From: Desulfobacteraceae bacterium
Lineage (GTDB): Bacteria > Desulfobacterota > Desulfobacteria > Desulfobacterales > Desulfosarcinaceae
Length of the DNA: 43,624 bases
Reading direction: 5' to 3'
Assembly (NCBI GenBank): GCA_003599575.1
Contig: QZKV01000128.1
Location: forward strand, 1 to 43,624
Notes under the pieces: generated by a model
The model's database searches: none
What the model saw: the letters and a program-made list of their open reading frames with translations, nothing else
Told to the model about the DNA's origin: nothing
Shown: piece after piece, positions 24,801-31,997 of the stretch
Layout of the letters: the number at the start of each line of letters is the position of its first letter
Numbering within the stretch: the first letter of the stretch is position 1
Translations under genes and position numbers: made by a program

Positions 24801-26867
24801 TTCGATCGGATCGGTTTCAACGCCGAAATCCTCCGCGTTCAGCCGCATGGCGGTGTCCTGTTTGAAGTAGCCGACGGCGTTGTAGTAGGCCTCGGCCAGC
24901 GGCGTCCAGGAGGTCGCCTTGATGGCGTTGATCGCGGTCACCAGACCCGTGGTATGGGCGCTGGACTGGCCGATCGCCTGAATGACCTTCCCGCCGTCTT
25001 TGTTATTATCATTGGCGCACTCATACAAGATGTAAGGGTCGGTCTGGGCACATTCGCTGGCCGACCCGCTGTGGTTGAAGACCATGACGCCCATGCGGAT
25101 GTCGTCGGCATAGGCCTGGATCAGGCCGCGCGGAGCGGCGGTTTTTTCGATGAAGCCCTTCAGGGTCGCAATGGGCTGGTCCAACTGGGCCACCACACCC
25201 GAATCGGTGAGCATGGCCGGCAGGCCCCAGGTCACGTCGGAAGCGCCGGTTGCGCTTCCCACCTGATCGCTGGGATCGATCACTTCCGGCACTTCCATGC
25301 TGCCGCAAAACTCCTGCATGGCCGTTTCGATGCAGGTGTCCACATCCGCATACCCGCCGGCGTCCCAGCCCGCGATGGTGCTGCCTGCGCCGGTGCAGAC
25401 ATATTCCTGCTGGTTCGCATTGGGACATCCCGCCGGGTACACTTTATTGGCGTTTTTACACTTCCATTCGCAGGTCTGGGTGGAGGTCTGCCCGGGGTTC
25501 CAGCAGCGTCCTACGTAACCGATGGGGTTTGCGGAATCGCCGTTGTAGCGCCCGAAGCAGACGTAGGCCCGGTCTTCGGGAGTGAGATCCCATGGATCGA
25601 TATTGTTTCCGTAGACATCCTCGCAGGCGTTCTGGGTGGAGTTGATCGTGCCGTTTCCCGTAATCCATTCGCCGTGCTTGACCCGGTACCAGCAGTTGTG
25701 GATGGCGTGGTTGAAAGCATTGTTGGCGTCCTTGGACCCGCTCCCGCCTCCGCCGCTGCCCCCTCCCATGCAGTCGTCAATGTGGCCTTTCAGCTGTCCC
25801 TGCGATGGATTGGAAGAATTCAGCTCATCGATGGCCAACTGGCAGGCGTCGTTATTGAACCCGGTGGCGTTGCCCTTGAAGATATCGATGTGGGTGAGAT
25901 CGTAGGGTTCCCAGGCAACCCCGGCATCGTCGTCCACCCCCGTGCCGTTGGCCGTGCCGTTGGTTGTGGCGATGTAGACCTTGCCCTTGTCGATGGAATT
26001 CTCCTTGGAAGGATCAGTGACCAGATCCCCTTTTGCGTAAGTGGTTCCGTTGTGCCAGCGCGTGCCCCAGTACTCGCCCCATTCGACGCCGGTGTCGTTC
26101 AGCGGGCTGGTGCCGTTGGAAGTGCCGCTGGTCTGCGCCTTATACAGGATACCGCCGCGGTCGGCCACCACCACTCCCGCGTCATAGGGTTTGGCGTCCA
26201 CCCAGTCCGCATAGGCCGGCGCCTTCGGCGGGCGCACGGCCAGAGTGACATAATGCGTGCCTGCGTTGTAATCAACCGCAACCTTCTTGACGAAGCGCCG
26301 GTCGCCGCAGCCCCGGCTTTCCATCTTGATCCGCTGGTTGGGGCCGTCGTAATTGCCGCCGGTGAGGATTTCCTTTTGAATATCCAGCTTGGAGGCGGCG
26401 GCCCAGTTGAGCAGCTTTCCGGTTGCATAAAAGGCGGAAACGGCGGTCATATCTTCTGCGGTCATGGTACCGTCCACGCAAAGGTATGCGCTGCTGTATT
26501 CCGTCCCGCTGGCGCTGCAGAATGTGCTCGCCGCGGAATCGGTCACCTTGGCGAACTTCTCATTGGTGAAATTGTAAGCGTACCAGGTCGCGGAGTCGAA
26601 ATAACCGGCATAGTCGCTGTCGTTGTTGTAGGTGTCGTCGTAACAGGTGCCCGCCGTGTTCACATAGGCCAGATCCAGCATGCTGGCCGAATTGTCGATC
26701 ATCAGCAGCAAATTCGGATCCGCGCCTTGGGACAGAAAGGGAGGCTCGGCCGTATCCAGGCTGCAATTGCAATCGGCCGCCGTGACATCCAGGGGCAGCA
26801 TGCAGATCCACAGGAGCATCAAAAGGCCGCCCAGCAATGCATGTTCAATTTTTCGCACGGTACTCAT
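21858..26867 (-). CDS. pilY1: PilY1-type pilus tip adhesin/assembly protein
   Basis: 1669 residues. Signal peptide about 1-31 (cleavage near VTAADC), then a von Willebrand A-like domain beginning LLLMIDNSASM with the MIDAS pattern Asp58-x-Ser60-x-Ser62 and a large Cys-rich insertion. An EF-hand-like loop DLDNDGVVDGGE lies near residue 980. The C-terminal PilC/PilY beta-propeller (PF05567 type) includes YFGGNDGMIHAINGG near residue 1113, and AELWAYVPYNLQP. PilY1 sits at the tip of type IV pili, primes assembly with the minor pilins, binds surfaces and takes part in surface sensing; calcium controls extension and retraction in Pseudomonas. Longer than P. aeruginosa PilY1 (about 1160 residues), mainly through the N-terminal half. 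Start 26867 follows GGAGG. Last gene of the operon, before the terminator. Confidence 0.94.
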   Translation of the reverse strand: MSTVRKIEHALLGGLLMLLWICMLPLDVTAADCNCSLDTAEPPFLSQGADPNLLLMIDNSASMLDLAYVNTAGTCYDDTYNNDSDYAGYFDSATWYAYNFTNEKFAKVTDSAASTFCSASGTEYSSAYLCVDGTMTAEDMTAVSAFYATGKLLNWAAASKLDIQKEILTGGNYDGPNQRIKMESRGCGDRRFVKKVAVDYNAGTHYVTLAVRPPKAPAYADWVDAKPYDAGVVVADRGGILYKAQTSGTSNGTSPLNDTGVEWGEYWGTRWHNGTTYAKGDLVTDPSKENSIDKGKVYIATTNGTANGTGVDDDAGVAWEPYDLTHIDIFKGNATGFNNDACQLAIDELNSSNPSQGQLKGHIDDCMGGGSGGGGSGSKDANNAFNHAIHNCWYRVKHGEWITGNGTINSTQNACEDVYGNNIDPWDLTPEDRAYVCFGRYNGDSANPIGYVGRCWNPGQTSTQTCEWKCKNANKVYPAGCPNANQQEYVCTGAGSTIAGWDAGGYADVDTCIETAMQEFCGSMEVPEVIDPSDQVGSATGASDVTWGLPAMLTDSGVVAQLDQPIATLKGFIEKTAAPRGLIQAYADDIRMGVMVFNHSGSASECAQTDPYILYECANDNNKDGGKVIQAIGQSSAHTTGLVTAINAIKATSWTPLAEAYYNAVGYFKQDTAMRLNAEDFGVETDPIEYWCQNNHILIITEGGSTADQHADVRLFSAIEDQNDGDSDTDGTGVDCGTLDGSTLLDDLTWYAKNTEGLFGQIGGVDKRNLNTHIVVAGTARNYGTGECSPETLLTSAAQNGGTSLVQANDMAALKTALQDAFSAIRAEAAAGSAASVISATRSGEGAVYQAIFWPNIDGPTYDDIQKPDVTWAGEVHALLVDAHGRLFEDTGGDKALTADDRRVIFFFEQTDASSTSGETKACYGTVEDGVCSGETKSLHEVKYLWSATEWLADITATDILANRTDYISNEKKRYIFTWNDLDNDGVVDGGEVLSFEASTNWNGLAVNGSRRKVPFDFGVERDDATTNDDVNAVVNWIRGYDGANQRSREATKPANFEVDTASANNTITWRLGDVIYSTPTVVGRPAENFHLIYQDTSYIPFISKYKNRRQVVYFGGNDGMIHAINGGFYSTEESKYCRTSDCANEANGPALGAELWAYVPYNLQPQLKCLTQPDYAHRYYVDLKPRIFDVQIFDNDAVHPGGWGTILVAGMRLGGNTVEAGGSGASGPDLRKFTSAYVIFDITDPDQKPALLGELTLDPASPLRMGYTTGVPTIVPMKQGTTTKWYLVLGSGPTTLDGRSDQYGKLAVFPLDELTQSTPGAFRIPDQAPASGNDKGRWVLDDDKSFISDLITVDFHLERDYRGDAVYFGTVQGEWGSESGQGWSGKMYRFITDADDAPTAPYQWSAPKVLLNPGRPITAAASVGWDGQNYWIFFGTGRFFDKRDKSDSSSNAQEYYFGVKEPVDCGPPPSFTWSTTLGVSDLVRTDQIQIQQSLLPDTANLVCTEDCPPSEVDTLSLLIDHIAGKGCEHPASPGTAGWYQQLPDAGERNLGQATLLGGLLTFTTYVPYDDVCQPDGLSYLNAVYYQTGTAWHKAVFNDAVGTTDEEPPTVVSRLEIGHGLASTPNLHVGREDGAKAFVQTSTGAIVEIEQPNLPIDNVKSGRLNWRSD

Positions 26868-26881
26868 CGTCAGCCTCCACT

Positions 26882-27493
26882 TTAATTCACATGGCGCCAC
26901 TGGATGCGAACGACTGCTTCGCTGTTGTTGACGCCTCTATGCTGCGCATTGATCATGTAGACTAAATTGCTGCCGCCCTGGGCCGCGGACTTGCCCTTGC
27001 CCTCGTATCCGGCGACCATTTGGATTGCGGCGCCCTTGGCGCTTTCCGGGTGCCCGCCCAGCTTGAAATTGGTGTGCGGCTGAGCGGCCGTTGCGCCGTC
27101 CGGCAGGTAGAAGTCCCGGTTGGTGGGCGACGGCGTGGTAGCGACGATGTCTTCATTGAGCCAGAAATCACCATCCACCACCCTGATTTTACCGCCCCTG
27201 AGCAATTCCTCGCCGGCCCAGGCTGCGGCGGATTCTATATTTTGCTCGAGCAGTTCCGATCCAAGTTCCATGCTTCCGTCGGCCGCGTAGAAGGTCTCTT
27301 TGGAGAGCCGGTCGCTGCCCGCTATTCTGACCTCATGGGTGCTGGATTGAAGCGCAATCATGCCTAAAATCGCCAGCGTCACCAGAACAACCAGTGCCAC
27401 AATCAGGGTGGACCCGTTTTCATTCATGCCAAAAGAAGAAAAAGGGGGTCTTGAACGGCGCGCTTCAAATTTGGTCGGCTTTGTAATACACAT
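26882..27493 (-). CDS. pilX: Minor pilin PilX
   Basis: 203 residues with a PilX-type N-terminus: leader peptide ending FGMNENG, processing after Gly27, then the hydrophobic helix STLIVALVVLVTLAILGMIAL. As in other PilX proteins the usual Glu at mature position 5 is absent. The globular part includes FYAADGSMELGSELLEQN, matching the PilX N-terminal family. PilX belongs to the minor-pilin tip complex that primes type IV pilus assembly with PilV, PilW, FimU and PilY1. The ATG at 27493 has AAGGAG 8 nt upstream and lies inside the 3' end of pilV (29-nt overlap), which implies translational coupling. An internal start (MNENGS) is possible but would remove most of the leader. Confidence 0.88.
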   Translation of the reverse strand: MCITKPTKFEARRSRPPFSSFGMNENGSTLIVALVVLVTLAILGMIALQSSTHEVRIAGSDRLSKETFYAADGSMELGSELLEQNIESAAAWAGEELLRGGKIRVVDGDFWLNEDIVATTPSPTNRDFYLPDGATAAQPHTNFKLGGHPESAKGAAIQMVAGYEGKGKSAAQGGSNLVYMINAQHRGVNNSEAVVRIQWRHVN

Positions 27494-27875
27494 AGGAAAT
27501 ACTCCTTGGCTGTCCAGCTTCGATACAAGAAACGGTCACATTGATGGTTTTGATGTTGGGAATCGGTGTGTTTGCGGACAACACCTCCCACTCGATGGTG
27601 TAGCGTCCATCGACCACGGTGATGGTGGTGTCTGGCTGGAGTTGTGCATCGGCATAAGGCAAACTCATCAGTTTCTCAAAGCGGTCGGCCCCGAGTGTGC
27701 TGCTCTGGGTAATCCGGCGGGCCGACGAATTGACTTGGATGGCCTTCACCTGCATGCTCATGAGACCCAATATCCCGATGGTCAAAATCATGACGGCTAT
27801 CATCAGCTCAATGAGCACAAAACCACCTTCGGTCTTCATCTTGCCCGCTGAAGTCGGCCCTTTTCCTGCTTGCAT
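27465..27875 (-). CDS. pilV: Minor pilin PilV
   Basis: 136 residues. A type III (prepilin) signal is clear: basic leader AGKMKTEGG, cleavage after Gly18, Phe at mature position 1, Glu at position 5 (FVLIE), and hydrophobic helix LMIAVMILTIGILGLMSM. The sequence GILGLMSMQVKAIQ is typical of PilV/GspI-like minor pilins. The globular domain has one Cys (TVSCIEAG). PilV joins PilW, PilX and PilY1 in the tip complex. The ATG at 27875 has GGGAG 9 nt upstream. It is 17 nt from the end of pilW and overlaps the next gene. Confidence 0.88.
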   Translation of the reverse strand: MQAGKGPTSAGKMKTEGGFVLIELMIAVMILTIGILGLMSMQVKAIQVNSSARRITQSSTLGADRFEKLMSLPYADAQLQPDTTITVVDGRYTIEWEVLSANTPIPNIKTINVTVSCIEAGQPRSISYVYYKADQI

Positions 27876-27892
27876 GTCAATTCTCCCGAAAA

Positions 27893-28687
27893 TTAAAGTC
27901 CAAGATTGCGGCATTTGACTTCGGTGCTGAGCGCCAAGCGCCGAAAAGCGTCGTTTTGCGCCGGCAGTATGACGTCGTCCCGTTGGTTGCGATAAATCCT
28001 GCTGTCCACGTGACCGCGCGCAAAAGTCGAAACCCGTTCACCCGAACGGGCGACCAGGGCGACCTGGATCGATCTGATCAGCCCGAGATCGGCTGCCGCC
28101 ACCGGCGTGGCCAGTGGAACACCGTTTTCATCCAAATAGACAAAATTGAGGGCCTCGATGTTCAAAGCCATGACATCCCCGTTTCTCAACAAGTGGCAAA
28201 TCCCGCCGTCGTTCCGGCCGTTGTCATCGGCATCGTTGCTCAACCGGTAAGTCACATCTTCTCCGGGGTCGTCTGTATCTCCGTCGTACCATTCCGCCTC
28301 ATCCGGCTCGTCCTTGAGACCGTTGCCGTTGTCATCCAAATCATTTTCACCTTCATCGATCAGAGAATTATCGTCATTGTCGATCCCGTCGCTGGCGCCT
28401 CCCCTGAAATCCATGGAGAATCGAAGCTCATGCGCATCCGCGGTGAGCATCCCGATTCCGGGCGTCCCGGCTGGATTGAGTCCGGCCAGTTTGATTTCCC
28501 TGTCCATCAGATAAATAGCGGCGCGGAGATTCTGCTGCATTTCGGCCACATCGCGCTGAATCACCTGGGATCGGAGCTGTCCGTAATAAGCGCTGAATAT
28601 CGCTCCCAGCACAATGCCAAAAATTCCCGTGTAGACCATCAGTTCAATCAGTGTAAAACCATGATCGTTCGCTGCTGGTTGTCTCAT
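27893..28687 (-). CDS. pilW: Minor pilin PilW with Asp-rich calcium-like insertion
   Basis: 264 residues. Prepilin motif DHG/FTLIEL (cleavage after Gly10, Glu at mature position 5), helix MVYTGIFGIVLGAIFSAYYG, then MQQNLRAAIYLMDREIKLAG, the conserved PilW segment. An unusual feature is an Asp/Asn/Gly-rich stretch at about 100-161, with IDNDDNSLIDEGEND and LDDNGNGLKDEPDE, that looks like thrombospondin type 3 or dockerin calcium loops; a second stretch is NDADDNGRNDGG. Role: minor pilin of the type IV pilus tip. The frame opens at 28729, but AGAGGG 7 nt before the ATG at 28687 favours this start. Confidence 0.88.
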   Translation of the reverse strand: MRQPAANDHGFTLIELMVYTGIFGIVLGAIFSAYYGQLRSQVIQRDVAEMQQNLRAAIYLMDREIKLAGLNPAGTPGIGMLTADAHELRFSMDFRGGASDGIDNDDNSLIDEGENDLDDNGNGLKDEPDEAEWYDGDTDDPGEDVTYRLSNDADDNGRNDGGICHLLRNGDVMALNIEALNFVYLDENGVPLATPVAAADLGLIRSIQVALVARSGERVSTFARGHVDSRIYRNQRDDVILPAQNDAFRRLALSTEVKCRNLGL

Positions 28688-28745
28688 AGTGTGGCCCTCT
28701 TGCCGCTGTTCTGATTTTTGGTCGGCCATACTCCAAGGGGAGCTT

Positions 28746-29324
28746 CTATTGAATTCTCGTATGGCCGCTGGTTACCAACGTAATTCTTCTGACTGCTCCC
28801 AAATCGCTCACCAGGTCGATTGTGCCACCCGTTAGCACATTGGCGTTGTTAAAGGGGAACCCCCGGTTATCAAAACGGAAATTGTTATTCCCGCCAAAAT
28901 TTGCCGCGCTGAAGGAAACCCCTCGCGGCAAGGTCCCGGATACAATCACTTCTTCGTCGCCGTCCTTCGTGTTGTTTCCCGCATTGTCGGGCACCCCGTT
29001 TGAATCCACATCCCCGCTTCCTGCGCCATCATCCACAAATGCTTGATAAGTGCCGGTGGCGACAATGACTCTGAACACCACACTTCTATTTTTTTCCACG
29101 GCCGCCGCTCTGGCCCGGCGCAGATTTCCCAGCACATCCATGGCGGCACCGCTGAACCGGTGCCTGCTGATATAATTGTTAAGTACGGGAACGGCCACAG
29201 ACATGAGGATGGCGAAAACCGAAAGCACGATCATCAATTCCACCAAGGTGAACCCCGTTCTTTCATAGAGCGCCTTATTTCGATCATGTGGTCGAAACCG
29301 ATCTTTTTGCTTGGCAACCGTCAT
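28746..29324 (-). CDS. Minor pseudopilin, GspH/FimT (FimU) type
   Basis: 192 residues, first gene of the operon. Prepilin motif RTG/FTLVEL (cleavage after Gly24, Glu at mature position 5), helix MIVLSVFAILMSVAVPVL, then the GspH/FimT conserved LGNLRRARAAAVEKNRSVVFRV. Residues about 98-124 again form an Asp/Asn/Gly-rich loop (GDVDSNGVPDNAG). The C-terminus ends as in FimT with an Arg-rich strand (AVRRITLVTSGHTRIQ). In Pseudomonas FimU links the tip complex to the major pilin. GGAG lies 8 nt before the ATG at 29324. No major pilin gene (pilA/pilE) is in the window. Confidence 0.88.
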   Translation of the reverse strand: MTVAKQKDRFRPHDRNKALYERTGFTLVELMIVLSVFAILMSVAVPVLNNYISRHRFSGAAMDVLGNLRRARAAAVEKNRSVVFRVIVATGTYQAFVDDGAGSGDVDSNGVPDNAGNNTKDGDEEVIVSGTLPRGVSFSAANFGGNNNFRFDNRGFPFNNANVLTGGTIDLVSDLGAVRRITLVTSGHTRIQ

Positions 29325-30079
29325 ATCAATGTCTCCGGCATTGAATTACTTCCAAGAGCGGCACCCGGTATCCATGGCAAACCGGTTCAACTCATCCGAA
29401 TGCCCTTTTCACGGAACTGCAAAGCAATTAGTATTCCACTATCGCTCGGGGCATGCGTGAAGGAAGATCGCTGGCGGAGGTACTCGTAAGGAATTCGCAT
29501 GCCTATCCATTGCCCCAGAAGCCTTGAGCCGATCTTTGTCTTCAAGGTAAAAAGCGTGAACCAAAGGGGTTTTGGCTGTTGGTGATAGGCAAATTGCAAA
29601 AAAATTTAAAAGATTTAATAGCTGCTTTTTAAGCACCAATTCGCCGTACGCTTCCATGCCCCGGCGCTCCTGGAGATCATTTCCGACTGAATGGGAGAGT
29701 CTGAATTATACTGTTATCCTGATTGCTTGGGGACCGTTCATGCGGGTGAGGAACACCGCAGCGGGCTACCTTGATGGTCCGAGGCTGACAAGAGGGCGCC
29801 TTCCTATGCGGGGTCGGGGTCAGTATCGGGGTCGCAATCGAATTCGATATCGATGCCGATTCCGATTCCGATACTGACCCCGAGGCCGACCAATTCACCG
29901 ACTAACCAAATCCCCCAAAGCGGTATACTTCGGGTTAAAAGCGCGCACCTTCGCAACATTTTCTGGCGCAATTTACTTGTGATAGGTGGCGCATTCTATA
30001 TATCAGGTCTCTTCTGACTTTTAGGCGTGGGTGGAAAACACCATAGGCAGCAGTTCTAACTGAATGTCCTTCATCATAG
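29325..30079. other. Operon-upstream region with no supported gene
   Basis: About 750 bases upstream of the pilin operon. A 72-codon minus frame at 29439-29657 has an AGGAG site but no recognisable content. The pilin-operon promoter should be in the first few hundred bases; TTGGTGC near 29630-29640 on the minus strand only vaguely resembles a sigma-54 site. A simple-repeat hairpin lies at 29811-29890. Confidence 0.35.
29811..29890. repeat. Hexamer-like simple repeat forming a large hairpin
   Basis: GGGGTCAGTATCGG (29816-29829) pairs perfectly with CCGATACTGACCCC (29868-29881). Inside are a 12-bp palindrome ATCGAATTCGAT (29837-29848) and tandem CCGATT/CCGATA units (29856-29872). It would read as alternating Arg-Tyr or Ser-Glu on translation, but no gene is supported. 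Confidence 0.75.
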
Positions 30080-30520
30080 CTGGCAAGGGTTCAAGGGGTA
30101 AAATCCATCCCCAGTGACGCTGTATTGCGAAAAGCTGTGGATTGCATCGACACACAACAGATTAATCCTTGTTTTTCGATTTTGTTCCGGCACCTGCAGC
30201 GGGGCAAACAGCTTTTTCCCTATAAACTGGAAAGCGATCATTATCTTATCGCAATAGATGGCTCGCAGTATTTTTCTTCTGAAAAATCAATTGCCCAAGT
30301 TGTCTGACCTACAAGGGCACAAAAAGCAAAATGCGCTATTCGCATCAGATCTTGCAGGCCGTAATGCTTCATCCGAATATGCGTCAGGTCATCCCACTGG
30401 CCCCAGAGCCAATCATCAATGCCGATGGCAATGAAAAAAATGATTGTGAACGCAATGCCGGCAAAAGGCTGGTTGGTAAAATCCGTGCAACCCATCCCAA
30501 GCTAAAGATTATGGTCACCG
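30080..30520 (+). pseudogene. Transposase remnant (DDE type, IS4/ISNCY-like), frameshifted
   Basis: Two consecutive pieces of one transposase lie in different plus frames. The first (about 30080-30307) contains VKIHPSDAVLRKAVD, FRHLQRGKQLFPYKL and YLIAIDGSQYFSSEKS, the region around the first catalytic Asp. The second (from about 30316) contains YSHQILQAVMLHPNMRQVI, PLAPEPIINADGNEKNDCE and RNAGKRLVGKIRATHPKL. These follow each other exactly as in intact transposases of this family (…IPSDTQ…DGTGYFSS…HPDxREVIPLAPEPI…KNDCERNA…). A stop codon lies just before the first piece, the 5' part is missing, and the sequence ends abruptly in a kup remnant. Family recognition is from memory of conserved blocks; the exact IS name is not claimed. 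Confidence 0.8.
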
Positions 30521-30717
30521 GCGTCTTGAGATAGATCCGATGAGGACCCCCTTTTACCTGGGCCGTGAGACTTTGCTTACCAGCGGAAGTCCAAAATGAT
30601 GCGCTGGCGAAAAACCCTGTTTTTGCCTTCATGTCACGCAATGCCGCCAACCCAAGCACCTACTTCGGCATCCCGCCCAACCGGGTCATTGAACTGGGTG
30701 CGCAGGTCCAGCTTTGA
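30517..30717 (+). pseudogene. kup: Remnant of the C-terminus of K+ transporter Kup
   Basis: Only the last 65 or so codons of a Kup/Trk-D potassium-uptake protein remain, spread over three frames: MRTPFYLGRETLLTSGSPK (from about 30541), MMRWRKTLF (about 30596) and FAFMSRNAANPSTYFGIPP-NRVIELGAQVQL ending with TGA at 30715-30717. FYLGRETL and the terminal IPPNRVxELGxQVxL block are diagnostic of Kup. At least two single-base indels separate the pieces, so the product is dead. It directly abuts the transposase remnant, which suggests that insertion or deletion involving that element removed the rest of the gene. Confidence 0.85.
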
Positions 30718-31102
30718 AATAAAATTAGCTTCGAAGGATCCCTGGAAGAACCACCACCTTTGCAAGAACTGTCTTGTGCAAAGTACTTGGAGTTGTTCAT
30801 TTGTGAAGCAGCGGAGTCTCTCATAGGGGTTTGGGGAAGCCCTTTATCGATGTATTGCTGACTTTTGTCGCCCACCATCCTTTGCTGGCCGATGCAGCAA
30901 TATTTCTGATCCCGCTGCCCGAAATGGAGGTTGGCCTTTTACCAGTTTCATCAGCCCCTGCCGCATGACACGATCGTTTTTACAAAATGCAATCCTCCTA
31001 CTTGGAATGCACCCAAGCAGATGCTATATTCCACAAAAGGTTTTTCCCGGGGAAGTCATCTCAGTGCCCTCATTATCAAGCCGGATAGGGGGGAGCCGGA
31101 TC
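30718..31102. other. Decayed intergenic DNA upstream of cassette A
   Basis: About 385 bases with no supportable gene and no further recognisable remnants. It should contain the promoter of the exported-protein gene at 31103. Confidence 0.35.
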
Positions 31103-31453
31103 ATGCGATTGTTTAAGAAGCGTTTGCACGATGCCATTTCTCCACTGCTTGTCCTTAGTCTTTTGGCGATGGCTGCATTGCCCCTGAAAATTGGGCAGCA
31201 AGACACCGGCCCCGCCCAGGAGAGCGTTTGGTATTCCCCTGTCATAGCAGGCGCCGTATCACCCTCTCTCCTTGACAGACGCACCAATCCGAATTCATTT
31301 GGTGGAACAGTCAAAGAAGCACCTATTCCCGGACAAGTTTCGTGCGAGTTTACCGGGAAATTTTCCTTTTATCGCACCGACAACAACCCCTGCTTGTCCG
31401 ATCGTGCATTTGGTGCGGCTGTTCTCGTTCGTGCACCTCCTTGCCTTCACTAA
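31103..31453 (+). CDS. Small exported protein, cassette copy A
   Basis: 116 residues. Basic start MRLFKKRLHD, then a hydrophobic signal (about 11-27, AISPLLVLSLLAMAALPL), then a polar domain of about 85 residues with three Cys. I do not recognise the family, but it is clearly related to the protein at 41716-42117. Shared positions include Q-x-TG, I/V-A/S-G-x-V-x-P, LD-x-R-x-N-x-NSF, GQ(V/I), TD-N/Y-N and DR followed by PP. Leaders are also similar (GGAG..CCGGAT..ATGCG in both). It is followed 96 nt later by the single-pass membrane protein and then by an ArsB/NhaD-type permease. Export to periplasm or cell surface is inferred. A G-rich ribosome site precedes the ATG. Confidence 0.72.
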   Translation: MRLFKKRLHDAISPLLVLSLLAMAALPLKIGQQDTGPAQESVWYSPVIAGAVSPSLLDRRTNPNSFGGTVKEAPIPGQVSCEFTGKFSFYRTDNNPCLSDRAFGAAVLVRAPPCLH

Positions 31454-31549
31454 GACAATTCGTGATTAAACCAAATCCGCAAGAGCTGATTGTTTGCACA
31501 TCAATGCGGTTGCGGTGAAGCTATGCGGCACTGCCAGGCAGCCTGGTAC

Positions 31550-31867
31550 ATGCGCAAGCTTAGACCGCTTCAATGTAATGAGCCTACTTTATGCCAAAAG
31601 ACCGTCTCCAAATCGCTGGACACCATAGAGCGGAGCTCCTCCAAAGGGCCGAAGGCCGACTATGCACCAAAGAAACTTTCTCGGCGCGACCAAATCGTGT
31701 TCTTGATCAAACTGGCTGCAATCCGTGGAACCATTTTCCTTTTGCTCTGGTTGTTCGAAAAATACATAGGGCTTGAAAAACAGGTAAATTGCTTTTTAAC
31801 AGGTTCTTTAGGACCTACGTTCCCCACCCCAGATAGGGAGCGTAGGTCACTTTGCCTCGAACCATGA
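31550..31867 (+). CDS. Single-pass membrane protein, cassette copy A
   Basis: About 105 residues with an N-terminal charged region, then KKLSRRDQIVFLIKL and one membrane helix running AAIRGTIFLLLWLFEKYIG. The block RDQI-x-F-x2-KL-x-A-x2-G-x-IFL-x2-WL-x-EKY is shared with the protein at 41441-41623. That homologue stops right after EKYLA, whereas here the frame runs on for about 35 residues across a hairpin (31812-31848) to 31867, so the original stop seems to have been lost. The start is uncertain: ATG 31550 aligns with the copy B start MRKKR; ATG 31523 and TTG 31490 are alternatives, and none has a strong ribosome site. Function unknown. Topology is probably N-in with a short periplasmic tail. 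Confidence 0.6.
   Translation: MRKLRPLQCNEPTLCQKTVSKSLDTIERSSSKGPKADYAPKKLSRRDQIVFLIKLAAIRGTIFLLLWLFEKYIGLEKQVNCFLTGSLGPTFPTPDRERRSLCLEP
31812..31848. repeat. 13-bp hairpin inside the 3' end of the copy A membrane-protein frame
   Basis: GACCTACGTTCCC (31812-31824) and GGGAGCGTAGGTC (31836-31848) pair with one G-T wobble across an 11-nt loop. It resembles a terminator stem or a cassette-bounding repeat and lies in what should be untranslated sequence if the gene ended like copy B. Confidence 0.65.
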
Positions 31868-31997
31868 CCCACGCGGTCTCTGGAGCAGCAGTACCGGCCA
31901 GAGTCGTTGATCCGAATTATAAGGCACTGAAATCTGCGGCGTATGATTTATCGAGTTCATTGGAACCCAAAAAATAACGGAATGGCGGGGGATTTAC

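Noticed and set aside
24048..26885. A 945-codon open frame on the plus strand opposite pilY1
   Set aside because: It is antisense to a clear PilY1 gene with signal peptide, VWA and propeller motifs. The translated product has no recognisable domain and the frame is open only because of the GC-rich codon pattern.
29620..29650. Sigma-54-like promoter for the pilin operon
   Set aside because: The TTGGTGC...AAGCA match departs from the consensus GG/GC pair and spacing; not strong enough to list.
29439..29657. Possible 72-residue minus-strand protein upstream of the pilin operon
   Set aside because: AGGAG lies 10 nt before the ATG, but the sequence has no recognisable content, lies in a rearranged area, and another overlapping frame is equally long.
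30241..30659. Minus-strand frames that look like a membrane protein
   Set aside because: They are antisense to the transposase and Kup remnants, whose conserved blocks are on the plus strand; the hydrophobic look is a by-product.
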